Positions 38,048-47,339 of a stretch of DNA of 64,000 nt are shown piece by piece. The translations under genes and the position numbers were made by a program. Under the pieces are notes generated by a model that searched no databases, was not told the origin of the DNA, and saw only the letters and a program-made list of their open reading frames with translations. Origin of the DNA: Inonotus obliquus (taxonomy: Eukaryota; Basidiomycota; Agaricomycetes; Hymenochaetales; Hymenochaetaceae). The stretch is taken from positions 3,658,001 to 3,722,000 of the forward strand of contig JAJHTX010000003.1 of NCBI GenBank assembly GCA_032164295.1, given 5' to 3'. Every line of letters begins with the position of its first letter. Within the stretch, counting starts at the first letter, position 1.

Positions 38048-39634
38048 TGAAAGGATTGTGCTGAAATTTTGATTCGATTAGGAACGCCGATCGAAACTAC
38101 CCCGGATGGGACCGGTTAATTTCACTGCCCGGAGACGATCAGGATCGACAGCGAGAAGCGAAGAACACGCGAATCTAATACAGTCCGAAGCCGACGATCA
38201 AGAAGCATCGGCTAGCAACGCTAATCCTGACGATCACACTAAACCTTCGCAAACGATGCAGCAAGTACAGCAACCTCCAACGGCTTGCTATAAATGCAGA
38301 AGAGTGCGACAGATCATCGAAGACCTACACAAGATAATACTACGGGAGGCAACGGGCATGTGGACGTATCATGTGTCCACTGAACGAGCAACAGCTTATC
38401 GAGAATATCACAATCCCCCGGAGGTCGTTCGAAATCGCACGAGGTCAACAATAGCAATGGATACGGCGATAGGCATGCAACCAAAGACGCACTGGACAAT
38501 AGTAGGAATCCACGACATATTAGCACTCGAGTGCCCAAGCACATTCGTGGAGATCAGTGCAGACTATGTTACGAACCGCCGCTCACCGATAACGGCGGCA
38601 TGGGTTGCAAACACACTCAGGGAACTATGGGCATACTGCAAAGCTATTCGACTACAAGGAGACCTATACCTAGGCTGGAGAATACCTTCGAACGATACTC
38701 GACGAAGTGTACGGCTACTCATTGCCATAGGCACATACGTTAAACCACCTTGGTTTCCCCACGATGATATCCGATGTCGAATCACACTTGACGGCCCCGA
38801 ACAAGAGTCCCGAGGCGACAAGCAAATCACAGCCTTCATAGCCCCAGATGCTATACAACGGAACCCCGACGGAATTCCTTAAATGCACGAGCAACTGCGG
38901 ACGAGCGAACTTTAACTACGGCGCAGCCATGCAAAACCAATGGCATACGAACACGCATTCAATGACTCACTCACTGACTCACACTATGCACAGGGCGCAG
39001 CACAAGGCCGACCCCGAGCATAGGTTTCAATTCAGTTCAAGTCAAGATGAGTCAACGCCGAGTCATCATCCTGCACAGGGCGCAGTCGATGAGTCAATCC
39101 GCAGCAGAACAATGGAATTACCAGACGAGTTTGGAAGCTAGAACAACGAATCAGATCGAGAGTAGGAACTACGGAGCGTAGGAAGTGGTCCGTCCACAAC
39201 ATGAGGAAAAGGTATAAATAGTTGTAGACTTAGACCGTAGCTCCCCATCTTTCTTTCGATCGTCTTGTACATCGAGTCCTCTTAGGCATCTAGCTTCTAA
39301 TCTGAAGACCACCTAATCTGCTTAACCTCTCTTACTCTACGGCGTGGAACGATTGATTAGTCGTCCACCAACTAGAGAAGCTTGCGAACGGCAACCTACC
39401 TGTGTTTAGCTGGGTACTTGTCCTACTAGCCTGTCAACGAGGTTGAGGCCTGACTTGATTAGCCAAACGAAAACGTCCGAGGCAACGCTTATTATACTTG
39501 GGAATCTGCCCTGCTTGTGAAAACCGAGTAGGCTCCGGAAACTCTTAGAAAAGCATCGCCGAACCCGTAACACTGAAGAGACCTGTCCTATTGTGGTTAC
39601 TGTATAGTCCCATTAGGGCGAGCGTTTTCTAACA
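38048..39634 (+). repeat. 3' LTR of the 13.9 kb element
   Basis: 1587 bp, no difference from 25699-27285 found by eye. Ends TTTCTAACA, followed by target duplication CTTTT (39635-39639). Confidence 0.93.
38106..38882 (+). CDS. U3-encoded protein of unknown function (258 aa), 3' LTR copy
   Basis: Identical protein to 25757-26533. In this LTR the ORF lies downstream of the whole internal region and upstream of the R region, so it is part of the full-length genomic RNA. It is therefore the copy most likely to be translated, from a spliced or subgenomic RNA. The start, CxxC and C-terminal features are as in the 5' copy. Confidence 0.75.
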   Translation: MGPVNFTARRRSGSTARSEEHANLIQSEADDQEASASNANPDDHTKPSQTMQQVQQPPTACYKCRRVRQIIEDLHKIILREATGMWTYHVSTERATAYREYHNPPEVVRNRTRSTIAMDTAIGMQPKTHWTIVGIHDILALECPSTFVEISADYVTNRRSPITAAWVANTLRELWAYCKAIRLQGDLYLGWRIPSNDTRRSVRLLIAIGTYVKPPWFPHDDIRCRITLDGPEQESRGDKQITAFIAPDAIQRNPDGIP

Positions 39635-39635
39635 C

Positions 39636-39897
39636 TTTTAGACACAGTGAATCCTTAGAGAGAATGAGATGAACTCAGACAGGAGGCGTAGAACGTTTTC
39701 AAAATCGTTATATTCTATGCCTGCCAGAGGCCGTTCTTATATACTAAAGTACAAGATAATTTAGGCTCCGTTTGAATCTAATAATACACGTTCTATTGTG
39801 ATCACATGTGATTCGTTCTTATTGTCTTTCGTCGTTATTGTTCTCGTCCTATTGTTCTCGTTCTATTGTTCCGTACTAGGTAGTCATTATCTTAAGA
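39636..39897 (-). repeat. copia 3' LTR
   Basis: 262 bp on the minus strand, starting TCTTAAGATA after the purine tract gaaggggag (39898-39906) and ending GTCTAAAA. The ends are not TG...CA. A minus-strand TATA (gtatataagaacgg) is present, as in the other copy. Confidence 0.88.
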
Positions 39898-39910
39898 CTC
39901 CCCTTCAAAC

Positions 39911-42900
39911 TCATGATAGACTTAATAAGTCTGAGAGATGTTTGACTTGTTTAACGTTTAGCGCTTTCGTGAATATGTCAGCTCGTTGATTTTCAGTTTG
40001 CACGTATCGTACGTCAATTGTTTTGTTTTCAATATAACATCTTACAAATTCTTTTCGTTTATCAAGATGTTTTGTTCGTATATTATAAGTAATTTCTTCC
40101 GTTTTTACAGTCTTTATGGCTGCTTGATTGTCACTATAAAGTATAATTTCTTTATCGTATCCTTCAAGTACTTCGTTATAAAAATGTTTTATCCAAATAG
40201 CTTCTTTCGTTGCGTGTGCTAAAGCTTGGATTTCTCCTTCGTATACTGATAATGGTACTAGTTCTTGTCGTTTACTTGACCATGATATTGATGCATCTTT
40301 TATTTGAAATACGTAACCGTTTATTGACCGGTATCCTTCAGTGTTTGCACCGTCTGCGTCACAGAATCCTCTGATGTTTATTTCATTTTTGCCGCCTAAT
40401 GTTAAGTAATATTCTTTCGTATTATGTAAGTATTGAATTGCGTGAATAGCCGTTTGATGATGTAATATCGTTGGTTTTTGTAAATGTCTAGCTAACTGTC
40501 CAGCGACAAATGATATATCTGGTCGTGTTGCATCTGCAGCGTATCGTAAACTTCCTATCATTCTCATGAATTTTTGTTGATCTATTATTTCGTCTTCATT
40601 ATTGTTTGATAATAATCTTAACCCTGGTGTCATCGGAGTTTTGTAAGCTCGTGGTTCTATATTGAATCTTTTTAGAATTGTTTCAATGTATGATTTTTGC
40701 CGTAACGTGATCGTTTTCTCTTCTCTGTTTCTTTTTATTTCGACACCTAATAACCAGTTGATTTCATTTCCGTCTGTAAATTCAACAGATTTAGCTAGTT
40801 CTTTCTTAAATTCTCGTATTATTATATTATCTAATCCTATGACCGTAATATCATCAACATGCATAAACGTTATTAATGCAGGTTTATTGTTCATTCTCTT
40901 TTTATGAAAGAAAACAGCGTAATCGTAGTATGATCTTATTAATCCTAATTTTTCTAATATTTCTTGTATTTTCTTATACCATCGTCTTCCTGCTTGTTTC
41001 AATCCGTATAATGCTTTCTTTAGTCGTAATACTTGTCCTGGGTTAATATCACCTAGTAAGTTTCCAGGTGGTGGTTTCATATATATTTCTTCATTTGAAT
41101 TTAATTCTCCGTATAGGTATGCAGATTTTACATCAATTTGATGTATCTCGTAGTCGTTTGTTGCTGCCCAGCTTAGTAATAATCGTACTGTTGATAATCT
41201 TGTTACTGGTGCAAATAAATCGTCTGAATAAAAATCTATTCCGTCTTTTTGACTGAATCCTTGTGCTACTAATCGTGCTTTGTATTTGTCTATTGATCCG
41301 TCTGATAAGTATTTTATTGCGTAAACAAATCTGCATCCGACAATGTTTTGTATATTTCGTGGTGGATAAGCGTATTCCCACGTATTATGTTTTTTTAGTG
41401 ATTGTATTTCTTTGTTCATTGCCTCGATCCATTTGTTTTTATCTGGACTTTTTATTGCTTCTTGATACGTCTGTGGTACGTCGTTGTAATTATTTGTAAA
41501 AGCAAATTCTGTTAAATGTATTGATATGTCTTCGTCTTTTGTAAAGTTTATTCCTAATGATCGTTTCGTAGGTTTTCGTTCTCGTTCTGATCTTCTAATT
41601 ATATTTTCTTCGTTGTCTTTTTGTTCTTTATTTTGTTGATTTGTTTTTGTGCTGCTCGTATTTTTCTCCCCTTCAATTTGAGATTCTTTGAAATCGATAA
41701 ATTGGATATTTCGTTCCGTAGTTATTTTTCCATCATGATATGTTAATATTCCATCTTTAGTTTCCTCGTCATAACCCATAAATATTCCTTCAATTCCTTT
41801 ATTTTGTAATTTATTCGTATTTTCTTTTCGTATTATTATTTTCCTTCCTATTTCATATAAGTTATCTATTTTGAAGTTTTCATTGTATCGTTTAAAGAAA
41901 GGTGTTTTATATTCTATTGCTACCCTTGGTGTTCTGTTGTAAATGAATACTGCGTGTTGAGCTACGTATGTCCATAAATGTTTTGGTATTTGTTTTGCAG
42001 TTATCATTGCTCTCGTATGATTTAGTATTGTTTGATGTAATCTTTCTGCGACACCATTTTGTTGTGGCGTATCATGTACTGTTAATCTTCGTATTGTTCC
42101 TTGTGATTCTAAGTAATTTGTAAAATCTTTTGATAGAAATACTGTATCGTTGTCACTTTGTAATACTTTTATTTTTATTCCGTATTGTGTGAATAATTTT
42201 GTAGTAAAAGTTGCGTATTTTATATAGCCGTCTGATTTGTGTTTTAGCATTATCATTTCTGCCCATCGTGTGGCGTCGTCTACTATTGTTAATAAATATT
42301 CAATATTTCCGTATCCTTTTACTGGTGCAGGTCCCCATATATCCATATGTAATATATCTCCGTATTTCTCAGATAGTGAACTTTGTCTTATTTTTGGTAT
42401 TATTGATCTTTTTATGTTCGCCTTTAAACAATCTTCGCATTGTTTTTCTTTATTATCAATAACACGTGTGTTGATAATATCTGGTGAGTCATGTAATAAT
42501 TTTCTTATGTAATCGTAGCTTACATGTCCGAGTTTTTTATGTAATTCTTCTAACGTGATTGAATTTATTTGTTGTTTCTCAGGAGTTCTAATAATTTGCA
42601 TTCGTATCGGATATAAGTTTGTTTGATTTTTCTTAATTTTTCCGCAGTATCGATTTTTTGAATCATAAATAGTACAATGTTCATTTTCAAAGATACATAT
42701 ATATCCACATTTACATAATTGAGATTGAGAGACTAGCGTAAAAGTTAATCGTGGGTGATAGTAAACATTTTGAAGTCGTATAATGCTTACTGTTTTTGTG
42801 TTTTCATTTTTTAGTATTGGAATAAATAAGTCTCCAGTCGTATTCGTAAATAATAAGGATCCGTTCGCCGTCGATATTACTATAGGAACTGCATTTTTGT

Positions 42901-44302
42901 TAATATTTCGCATTAAGAATAAATGTGGTGATGAGTGAATTGATGCTCCTGAGTCAAGTATAGCGTAAACTTTACTTACGTCGATGTTATTTTCCAATTC
43001 CTTGTAGTGTTCGTCAATAAAACTACTGAAATCGTATTCCTTCATCGCAATGTCAACTTCTTCGACTGAGGCAACGTTAACCTCTTCAATACGAGCAGTA
43101 GATGTCGAGGGAATTGGTTGTTTCTGTTTCTTGTTTTCGTTTTGTTGATTTACAAAATTAATAACTTCTTGAGGCGAGTTAAACGTTAACTTTCCGCTTT
43201 CGATCCGTTTCGTGCGTGCATTCTTTGTAGCGTCGGTTGGAGGGAATCGGCAGTCCTTCGAGTAGTGGCCGAACCTGTTGCAGTTAAAGCATTTGACTTT
43301 CGTCATGTCTTTTTGCTGTGCAGCGTTTAATTGGTCGTGGTTGTGATAGGGAGTATGACGCGGATTAAAATTTGATCCTTTGTAACCACGTCCGCGTCCT
43401 CGTTCGTAAGGGGTTCCTCTGCCTCTGTTAACGTATCCTCGTCCTCGTCCAGGAGAGGGGTGGTAAGGTTTGTATTGCGACTTCCAAGATGCGAAGGCCG
43501 CTCGTAGTTGCACAATGAGTGTTTCAGGTGATAATGTTTTGTGTTGCGCGGGGTTTTGAGCTATTGTATCGTTAAAATACTTGATTTGGTCTTCAAGCAT
43601 AAGCGCAATTCGTTTGTAAGGCGGTGGCGTTGCAAGGTTAATAGCGCTGATGTACGTTTTATCGTCCGGTTGATGACCATGTGCGCAGAGTTGAGCGTAA
43701 CTTTCTTGAACTTTATCGAGTGTTTTGTCAAATTCCGTAACGTGTCCGCGTATCGTAAATAGTTTCGAGATGTCAGCAGAGTCGGTAACCGTTGTTTGAA
43801 TATCGTATCTATCAGCTAAAGCTGACCAAATAGTTTTGACCGTCTGCTTCGTTAGCAAGTTTCCAAGTAAATGATTTGGAATTGAACTTATTATGGCATG
43901 ATAAATGCACATATTCATTCGATATTCTTCAGCGTCGTTTGGGTTTGGTTCGTACTTCAGATGATCGGATAAGCCTAGGGCCGCAAGCCCAGATATAATC
44001 CTAAATTTCCACGTTTGGTAGTTTGCAATGCCCGACAACTTTTTGAGTTTATCGAAAGTGCGGTTAACATCGCTATTGTCTATGTCCGTAACAACAAAGA
44101 CTGGCGTATGCGTTGCCATTGGGTTCGTTGGTGGAGGGATAGATGAGTTAGATGAAGATGAAGATGATGCGTTAGAGGGAGATGGTGGCGGTGGTTGAGG
44201 AGTAGCAGGTACGATGACTTGAGTCGTCGGTGGAGTAGGGTTAACGGCAGCAGATGCTCGAGAGCGTGTTACAGGGACGTTCGACGTTGAGCCAGTAGAC
44301 AT
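39911..44302 (-). CDS. copia gag-pol polyprotein (1463 aa)
   Basis: A single uninterrupted frame from ATG 44302. Order: low-complexity Pro/Ser N-terminus; gag with one CCHC knuckle, CFNCNRFGHYSKDC (about residue 337); protease AILDSGASIHSSP (about 449); GAG-pre-integrase LHKKLGHVSYDYIRKLL; integrase core with DIWGPAPVKGYGN (about 655), VLQSDNDTVF and HDTPQQNGVAERLHQ; RT with WIEAMNKEIQSLKKHNTWE, IDVKSAYLYGEL and the catalytic HVDDITVIG (about 1147); RNase H with FCDADGAN and YSDNQAAIKT (about 1390). This is the Ty1/copia order (integrase before RT). Length is usual for the family. All active-site motifs are intact and the LTRs agree, so the element is probably autonomous and recent. Confidence 0.95.
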   Translation of the reverse strand: MSTGSTSNVPVTRSRASAAVNPTPPTTQVIVPATPQPPPPSPSNASSSSSSNSSIPPPTNPMATHTPVFVVTDIDNSDVNRTFDKLKKLSGIANYQTWKFRIISGLAALGLSDHLKYEPNPNDAEEYRMNMCIYHAIISSIPNHLLGNLLTKQTVKTIWSALADRYDIQTTVTDSADISKLFTIRGHVTEFDKTLDKVQESYAQLCAHGHQPDDKTYISAINLATPPPYKRIALMLEDQIKYFNDTIAQNPAQHKTLSPETLIVQLRAAFASWKSQYKPYHPSPGRGRGYVNRGRGTPYERGRGRGYKGSNFNPRHTPYHNHDQLNAAQQKDMTKVKCFNCNRFGHYSKDCRFPPTDATKNARTKRIESGKLTFNSPQEVINFVNQQNENKKQKQPIPSTSTARIEEVNVASVEEVDIAMKEYDFSSFIDEHYKELENNIDVSKVYAILDSGASIHSSPHLFLMRNINKNAVPIVISTANGSLLFTNTTGDLFIPILKNENTKTVSIIRLQNVYYHPRLTFTLVSQSQLCKCGYICIFENEHCTIYDSKNRYCGKIKKNQTNLYPIRMQIIRTPEKQQINSITLEELHKKLGHVSYDYIRKLLHDSPDIINTRVIDNKEKQCEDCLKANIKRSIIPKIRQSSLSEKYGDILHMDIWGPAPVKGYGNIEYLLTIVDDATRWAEMIMLKHKSDGYIKYATFTTKLFTQYGIKIKVLQSDNDTVFLSKDFTNYLESQGTIRRLTVHDTPQQNGVAERLHQTILNHTRAMITAKQIPKHLWTYVAQHAVFIYNRTPRVAIEYKTPFFKRYNENFKIDNLYEIGRKIIIRKENTNKLQNKGIEGIFMGYDEETKDGILTYHDGKITTERNIQFIDFKESQIEGEKNTSSTKTNQQNKEQKDNEENIIRRSERERKPTKRSLGINFTKDEDISIHLTEFAFTNNYNDVPQTYQEAIKSPDKNKWIEAMNKEIQSLKKHNTWEYAYPPRNIQNIVGCRFVYAIKYLSDGSIDKYKARLVAQGFSQKDGIDFYSDDLFAPVTRLSTVRLLLSWAATNDYEIHQIDVKSAYLYGELNSNEEIYMKPPPGNLLGDINPGQVLRLKKALYGLKQAGRRWYKKIQEILEKLGLIRSYYDYAVFFHKKRMNNKPALITFMHVDDITVIGLDNIIIREFKKELAKSVEFTDGNEINWLLGVEIKRNREEKTITLRQKSYIETILKRFNIEPRAYKTPMTPGLRLLSNNNEDEIIDQQKFMRMIGSLRYAADATRPDISFVAGQLARHLQKPTILHHQTAIHAIQYLHNTKEYYLTLGGKNEINIRGFCDADGANTEGYRSINGYVFQIKDASISWSSKRQELVPLSVYEGEIQALAHATKEAIWIKHFYNEVLEGYDKEIILYSDNQAAIKTVKTEEITYNIRTKHLDKRKEFVRCYIENKTIDVRYVQTENQRADIFTKALNVKQVKHLSDLLSLS

Positions 44303-44342
44303 AAAGATGTTGAGCGTAGATCGAGGGTGCGTGCAGTGTCAA

Positions 44343-44357
44343 GCAAGGCTCATAACC
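44343..44357 (-). promoter_or_regulatory. copia primer-binding site: initiator tRNA-Met anticodon region
   Basis: On the minus strand ggttatgagccttgc starts at the LTR end. It is complementary to gcarggctcataacc, the anticodon stem-loop (CAT anticodon) of eukaryotic initiator tRNA-Met. Drosophila copia and yeast Ty5 prime from this half-tRNA. It is read from memory of the tRNA, with one mismatch in the stem. Confidence 0.65.
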
Positions 44358-44619
44358 TTTTAGACACAGTGAATCCTTAGAGAGAATGAGATGAACTCAG
44401 ACAGGAGGCGTAGAACGTTTTCAAAATCGTTATATTCTATGCCTGCCAGAGGCCGTTCTTATATACTAAAGTACAAGATAATTTAGGCTCCGTTTGAATC
44501 TAATAATACACGTTCTATTGTGATCACATGTGATTCGTTCTTATTGTCTTTCGTCGTTATTGTTCTCGTCCTATTGTTCTCGTTCTATTGTTCCGTACTA
44601 GGTAGTCATTATCTTAAGA
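44358..44619 (-). repeat. copia 5' LTR
   Basis: 262 bp, same sequence as 39636-39897. The minus-strand TATA box is near 44458-44468. The ORF starts 56 bases downstream of the LTR. Confidence 0.9.
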
Positions 44620-45116
44620 CTTCCCCTGTCGCCGCCTCCCTTACCACACTTCAACTTGGAAAGAATTTCCTTGCTCTTACTCTTAACTTTCCCGGCACGA
44701 CTCAATTTCAAGTTGGCCCGCCGCTTGAGTGATTCGAGATCATCTTGCATCTTAGGATAGTATCCTCGTTCCCAAATGGAACTCAACTCGCCAAGCTCTT
44801 CTTTGCTTGTGGTCTCGCCGTCAAGTACGTCTATGGTAGAGTTATAGATTTCATGTAGCTGACTCGTCTTAATCGTAGGATGATGTTTCATTTCATCAAG
44901 GCGGTCTCTCTCTTGCTTCAGAAGAAATAAGTTATGATAAAATGTAACATGGTTTGTCTTATCGCCCTTTAGAGGTATAATCTTCGTGATCCAACCCTTG
45001 CACTTCAGGAAGGAATCTGCTATCTCCTGCGCACCTTGTGCGGCTGTCTCCGAGTCAGGCACCGATGTTGTGTCTTTGCCATTTCCAACCTGATCGCTTG
45101 TTGTAGCTCCCGACAT
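44598..45116 (-). CDS. Small unknown host protein (172 aa), C-terminus altered by copia insertion
   Basis: I do not recognise it. ATG at 45114-45116 (MSGATTSDQVGNGKDTT). It is hydrophilic and helical by composition, with FLLKQERDRLDEMKHH and KMQDDLESLKRRANL as possible coiled coil and a Lys/Ser/Gly-rich basic tail (KVKSKSKEILSKLKCGKGGG). The last residues (GSLKIMTT) come from the copia LTR. Before insertion the frame would have run through 25693-25670 and ended GSHAGH, as the tandem copy at 46727-47314 (ending GSHTGH) shows. The insertion therefore changed only the final six or so residues but replaced the native 3' UTR. Whether the gene is still expressed is unknown. Confidence 0.55.
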   Translation of the reverse strand: MSGATTSDQVGNGKDTTSVPDSETAAQGAQEIADSFLKCKGWITKIIPLKGDKTNHVTFYHNLFLLKQERDRLDEMKHHPTIKTSQLHEIYNSTIDVLDGETTSKEELGELSSIWERGYYPKMQDDLESLKRRANLKLSRAGKVKSKSKEILSKLKCGKGGGDRGSLKIMTT

Positions 45117-45138
45117 TCCTAAGATATTGCTAACGATG

Positions 45139-46090
45139 TTCTCGCAACGACTATGTGGATGTCGAAGGATGGATGTTGTTCTTTGTCTTTGTTATCCTTG
45201 CAGTCGAAAACCGATGGAACTTATAGAAAATTGGGATGAGCAATGGAGGACTTTGCTCAGGGACGAAGACGAGCCAGGGCAGCATTTCCTTTCAGAGAGA
45301 GAGAGAAGAAAAAGGGTGCAAAGGAGTATCGTTCCAAATATGGGGGCTGCGCGCAAAGTGGCGTGAGAAATTACCCCAAGTATGGTAACAGTGTGGCAAA
45401 ACAGGATCGGTAATAGTCACGGAGTGGCACGTGAACCAGAGCAAAGTAATCGTTTATATGGGAACTTGTATATCGCAGAGCAATCCTGTCTCTGTGACTC
45501 TATCCAGCAGCACTAGTACCGGTGTCATCGTCCGAGTCTCTGGTCACACCGTCAATCGGTAAGACTGGACTGACTGAACCTCTCTATTGTTTACTTTGCT
45601 CGCAATGTGTACATGTGATTGCAGGCTGCATTTTTTCATTATCTCTCACCAGGCTCCCAAGTAATATTCCCTGCGCAAATTCCATATACTTGGGATGATT
45701 ACTTTCCACTGTTCCCGTACTTGAATAGATCACTTTCCTTCGTTTTTCACTCTGTTTCCATACTTGGGGTAATTATTCTGCGCTACTCCGTACTTGGAGT
45801 AATTGAATGCCATAGTACTTGGAATGATTTATGATATTGTGCTGTTCCCTTACTCGGATGACTGCTTGCTCTCTATTTCCATACTTGGGGTGACTGTTTT
45901 ACGCCACTTTGCGCTCTGTCCCCATACTTGGAATGATACTGCTTTGCACCCTTTTTCTTCTCTCTGCTCTGAAGGAAATCCTGCCCTGGCTCATCTTCAT
46001 CCCAAAGCAAAGTCCTACGGCTCATCCCAAGTCCTATAATTTCCATCAAGAACAACTCCCGCCCTTCCACATCCACACCGTCGTAGAGCC
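45139..46090. repeat. Fold-back structure FB1 with about 230-bp inverted arms
   Basis: 45139-45400 matches the reverse complement of about 45850-46090 along most of its length (shared gatgagccagggca, gagaagaaaaagggtgcaaag, gcgcaaagtggcgt). The arms enclose about 450 bases that include the minisatellite at 45670-45945. It sits just upstream of the small minus-strand gene. A related structure is at 47340-48075. No transposase. Confidence 0.65.
45670..45945 (+). repeat. Degenerate minisatellite, unit about 30-40 bp (TACTTGGRRTGAT)
   Basis: About eight copies of a core like ccatacttgggrtgatt, spaced roughly 30-40 bases, each followed by a ttgcgct/ctgttcc stretch. Further copies lie at 47830-48060 and, reversed, at 45330-45410 and 47515-47625. 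Confidence 0.7.
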
Positions 46091-46745
46091 ATCACAGAGA
46101 CGTAAGATAGATAGACCTTGGCAGAGTTTTGAATAAAACTTTTTGTTTTTAGAATCTAGAGATTGAAACGAGCGCTACTGTACAATTAGAAGCAGTAATA
46201 ATGCGTTATATAGCAACAATATCATCTAAACAACTCGGATTTTAAATGTGAGGATTTGGCATTTGGACTGTCCGAGGCAGGCTAATCAAAAGGACCCACA
46301 CCACTGAGGACGATGAGTTGGAAGTAGTACTGACACCCAGGGATCACTGCAATAATTTCCTTGCTTTAGTATTCCTGAATCAGTGTATCCACCTTCCATT
46401 TTATTTTTGTCGCAGAATCAAGGTGTTTATGCACAGTTTCATCCGACTGTTTGGCCACAGTAGTCAAAATAGATATTTCAAATATAGTATTCCAAAAAAT
46501 GTGGGTGGAAAAGAGCGGAACCGTGTGCCGCTACTTTCTCAACACACGAACTCAGGTGTTCCTTAACCTGAAGTCTCAGCAGTACCAACCCAATTTTTTC
46601 CCTCTTTACTCAATTGTCAAGTAATGTAAAAGAGAATATATGATTTGAGACATATGCATATAAAATCGTACATGATATCTAGGTTAATATTATTATTATC
46701 CCTGAACATTTTCAATCCCCTTCAAGTCAATGTCCTGTGTGACTT
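46088..46745 (+). repeat. Duplicated intergenic segment, copy 2
   Basis: Matches 25000-25693 with scattered differences. Its left end (gagccatcacagag) resembles the last codons of ankyrin-Clp gene 1, so the duplication may have carried a scrap of that gene. No gene is supported here. Confidence 0.7.
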
Positions 46746-47314
46746 CCCCCGTCCCGGCGGCGCGACTTACCGCCTCGCTTACTTTGTCGTCCTGGCTTGA
46801 ACTTGGAAAGAAAGTTGCTGCTCTTTTGCCTTATCGTCTTGAAATGACCTGATTCGCCCTTGCGTGAATCGCAATCAGTTGGCTTACCCGATCCTGTCTT
46901 GAGTGAAGTGAGGCCAGTTTGCATCTTCTGGCCCAATCCAACCTCTAGTAATTCGAGCTTATTCTGCATCTGAGGATCATAGGATTTATACTCCCAAATG
47001 GTTTCTAACGTTTCAAGATCCTTATCAGCGCCGTATTCGAGTAGCCATATTGTGGAGTGTAAGCTTGCACGTAGTTGAACGTATCCTTCGATAATATCTT
47101 TACATTTAGCTTCCTCCTTCTTCAGATCATTTAAGCTTGCCTTGTACTTAATCTGGTCATTATTTCTCTTTAGGGCTATAGTTTCTGGGATCTAATAATT
47201 GTCCTTTCCCCATGTCTGAACTTTCCCGAGTGTCGTTTGTCTATCTACTAACATCGTGCTGGGCACCAATGTTGCGCCATTTTCAACCTGATCGCTTTCT
47301 GAAGCTTTCGGCAT
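46727..47314 (-). pseudogene. Tandem copy of the small unknown gene, with an in-frame stop
   Basis: Starts MPKASESDQVENGA at 47314 and ends GSHTGH at 46727. The order of features follows the 172-aa protein at 44598-45116: a start with SDQV-NG, an LK-rich middle, EYKSYDPQMQNKLELLE aligned to ERGYYPKMQDDLESL, and a basic Gly/Arg tail. An in-frame TAG at 47192-47194 breaks the frame after KVQTWGKDNY. The copies are well diverged. It may be a pseudogene, or an intron may skip the stop; I see no good splice pair. Confidence 0.6.
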
Positions 47315-47339
47315 TCCTAAGATATTGCTAACAATGTTC

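Larger units (their letters stand above)
25699..39634 (+). mobile_element. 13.9 kb Ty3/gypsy-like retrotransposon with U3 ORF and extra genes
   Basis: The 1587-bp LTRs (25699-27285, 38048-39634) look identical by eye. The 5-bp target duplication is CTTTT (25694-25698, 39635-39639). Between them lie a self-primer site, a coiled-coil ORF, gag, pol with chromodomain, two further ORFs and a purine tract. It is roughly twice the size of the chromovirus at 7145. It is inserted four bases inside the left LTR of the copia element. Intact frames and matching LTRs mean very recent insertion. Confidence 0.93.
39636..44619 (-). mobile_element. Complete Ty1/copia retrotransposon (4984 bp), AT-rich and intact
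   Basis: Two 262-bp LTRs (39636-39897, 44358-44619), no difference seen by eye, flank one 1463-codon ORF. The 5-bp target duplication CTTCC lies at 25690-25694 (left of the nested 13.9 kb element) and 44620-44624. The original first four LTR bases are 25695-25698; the later element split them off. The ORF is strongly AT-rich compared with the host and the gypsy elements. Confidence 0.93.
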
